6,671 nt of DNA from an uncultured Bacilli bacterium (GTDB lineage Bacteria > Bacillota_I > Bacilli_A > RF39 > UBA660), in NCBI GenBank assembly GCA_948552115.1, contig CAOWNX010000039.1, forward strand, positions 1 to 6,671. Direction: 5' to 3'. The translations under genes and the position numbers were made by a program. The notes under the pieces are model-generated. The model worked only from the letters and a program-made list of their open reading frames with translations. It was not told the origin of the DNA and ran no database searches. How positions within the stretch are numbered: position 1 is the first letter of the stretch; each line of letters opens with the position of its first letter. Positions 5,343-6,671 of the stretch are shown in pieces.

Positions 5343-6671
5343 ATGAAAGAAAAATTTAGTATTTTTACGGCAATTGCTTATACTTCTGCAAAACCTCATA
5401 TTGGTAATACTTATGAAATTGTTTTAGCGGATGCAATTGCGAGATTTAAGAGATTTCAAGGATATGATGTTTATTTTCAAACTGGAACAGATGAACATGG
5501 CGAAAAGATTGCTCAAAAAGCTCGGGAAGCAGGTGTTACACCTCAAGAATATTGTGATAATATTTCCCGGGAAATAAAGGCAATTTGGGATATTATGGAT
5601 ACTTCTTATGATCGTTTTGTTCGAACTACGGATTCGAATCATGAGAAAGTTGTTCAAAATATTTTTCAAAAATTATATGATCAAGGAGATATTTATCTTG
5701 GAAAGTATGAGGGGCTTTATTGTGTTCCTTGTGAGTCATTTTTTACCGAAAGTCAGTTAGTAAACGGAAAGTGTCCTGATTGTGGTCGAGATGTGGTTTC
5801 TAAAAGTGAAGAAGCTTATTTTTTCAAAATGTCTAAATATCAAAAGCAGTTAGAAGACTATTTAGAACAACATCCAGATTTTATTGAACCAGAATCACGA
5901 AAAAATGAAATGATTAATAATTTTATTCGTCCAGGATTACAAGATTTATGTGTTTCTCGTACCTCGTTTGATTGGGGTATTCATGTTCCAATGGATTCTA
6001 AGCATGTAGTTTATGTTTGGTTAGACGCTTTGACAAATTATATTACAAATATCGGCTACGATGTAGATACTCAATCAGAAGATTTTCAAAGAATATGGCC
6101 AGCTGATTTGCAATTGGTTGGAAAGGATATTATTCGTTTTCATATGATTTATTGGCCTATTTTCTTGATGGCTCTTAATTTACCTTTACCTAAAAAGATT
6201 TTTGGCCATCCTTGGCTTTTAATGAATAATGATAAAATGAGTAAGAGTAAGGGAAATGTACTGTATGCAGATGATTTGGTGCATACGTATGGAGTTGATG
6301 CAATTCGTTATTATGTGTTACATGAAATTCCATTTGCTAATGATGGCAATATTACGAATGAATTAATCGTTGAGAGAATTAATTCTGATTTGGCTAATGT
6401 TTTAGGGAATTTAGTTCATCGTACGATTTCTATGGCTCAAAAATATTTTGGTGGAATTTTAAAAAATCAAAATGAATCGGATTCTTTTGATACAGATTTA
6501 GAATTAATGATAAATTCTTTGAATGATAAAGTAGCAGGTCATATGGATCAATTGGAAGTAGGAAAAGCCATTGACGATATTTTTGAATTACTTCGTCGTA
6601 GTAATAAATATATCGATGAGACAACTCCTTGGGTTTTGGCGAAAGATGATTCTAAGAAAGATAGGCTGGAG
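5343..6671 (+). CDS. metG: Methionyl-tRNA synthetase, C-terminus beyond the window
   Basis: Class I aminoacyl-tRNA synthetase that activates methionine with ATP and charges initiator and elongator tRNA-Met in the cytoplasm. 443 residues are visible, in frame to the last base with no stop. Present are the HIGH-type signature as HIGN (19-22, in AKPHIGNTYE), TGTDEHGEKI at 47-56 typical of MetRS, and the KMSKS loop at 298-302 (DKMSKSKGNV). The connective-peptide zinc knuckle has Cys127, Cys130, Cys144 and Cys147 (CVPC and CPDC), as in the B. subtilis/Thermotoga-like MetRS type. WLDALTNYI at 226-234 and GKDIIRFH at 260-267 line the active site. The helical anticodon-binding domain starts near residue 335. 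B. subtilis MetS has about 664 residues with a C-terminal tRNA-binding OB domain; whether this one has it cannot be seen. The ribosome binding site GGAGG (5331-5335) is seven bases before ATG. Expression is controlled by the T-box leader immediately upstream. Confidence 0.96.
   Translation, partial: MKEKFSIFTAIAYTSAKPHIGNTYEIVLADAIARFKRFQGYDVYFQTGTDEHGEKIAQKAREAGVTPQEYCDNISREIKAIWDIMDTSYDRFVRTTDSNHEKVVQNIFQKLYDQGDIYLGKYEGLYCVPCESFFTESQLVNGKCPDCGRDVVSKSEEAYFFKMSKYQKQLEDYLEQHPDFIEPESRKNEMINNFIRPGLQDLCVSRTSFDWGIHVPMDSKHVVYVWLDALTNYITNIGYDVDTQSEDFQRIWPADLQLVGKDIIRFHMIYWPIFLMALNLPLPKKIFGHPWLLMNNDKMSKSKGNVLYADDLVHTYGVDAIRYYVLHEIPFANDGNITNELIVERINSDLANVLGNLVHRTISMAQKYFGGILKNQNESDSFDTDLELMINSLNDKVAGHMDQLEVGKAIDDIFELLRRSNKYIDETTPWVLAKDDSKKDRLE
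5561..5576. other. Noc-binding site (NBS), second copy
   Basis: TATTTCCCGGGAAATA is identical over 16 bp to the site at 325-340 and is again a perfect palindrome. It lies inside metG and encodes I-S-R-E-I (residues 74-78), in a different frame from the first copy, so the likeness is at DNA level and not a shared protein motif. Here the symmetry stops at 16 bp. Function as for the first copy: a predicted loading site for the nucleoid occlusion protein Noc. Confidence 0.8.

Noticed and set aside
1..6671. Mycoplasma-type code with TGA as tryptophan
   Set aside because: Tryptophans are encoded by TGG, and TGA ends the methyltransferase and SpoVT at their family-typical lengths.

Overview
The window comes from a low-GC (about 30% by eye) member of the Firmicutes, most likely class Bacilli or a Mollicutes-adjacent lineage. 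TGA is used as a normal stop (it ends the first and fourth genes), so the standard bacterial code applies rather than the Mycoplasma code. The gene set (Pth, Mfd, a SpoVT-type AbrB/GAF regulator, T-box-controlled MetRS) and two perfect copies of the Bacillus Noc-binding sequence point the same way. SpoVT suggests a spore-forming ancestry but does not prove that this strain sporulates. I see no mobile element, phage gene, CRISPR array, rRNA or tRNA.

Layout, all on the + strand: 10-729 is a TrmN6/YabB-like tRNA1(Val) adenine-N6 methyltransferase. 726-1283 is peptidyl-tRNA hydrolase (pth), overlapping the previous gene by 4 bases. 1285-4518 is the transcription-repair coupling factor Mfd, one base after pth. 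4575-5105 is spoVT, with a TTG start 56 bases after mfd. No terminator is visible between these four, so they probably form one operon read from a promoter left of the window. A second unit starts at the end of spoVT: a sigma-A-type promoter (TTGACA inside the last spoVT codons, GATAAT just after them), a compact methionine T-box leader (about 5130-5324) and metG (5343 to the right edge, incomplete). The order resembles the B. subtilis origin-proximal pth-mfd-spoVT and yabB/metS neighbourhoods brought together, without the fin (yabK) gene that lies between pth and mfd in Bacillus.

Functionally, the genes mix translation quality control (tRNA modification, recycling of peptidyl-tRNA, Met-tRNA charging) with DNA repair at stalled RNA polymerase and a developmental regulator. 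metG is separated from the rest by its own promoter and senses uncharged tRNA-Met through the T-box.

The most interesting signal is not a gene. The 16-bp palindrome TATTTCCCGGGAAATA occurs twice, at 325-340 (inside a 24-bp perfect palindrome) and at 5561-5576. The copies lie in unrelated genes and different reading frames. This matches the Noc-binding site of the B. subtilis nucleoid occlusion system, so the window probably holds two chromosomal Noc-loading sites about 5.2 kb apart. Two further points are a 22-bp inverted repeat lying over the metG -10 element, and an expression platform in the T-box that does not follow the usual terminator arrangement.
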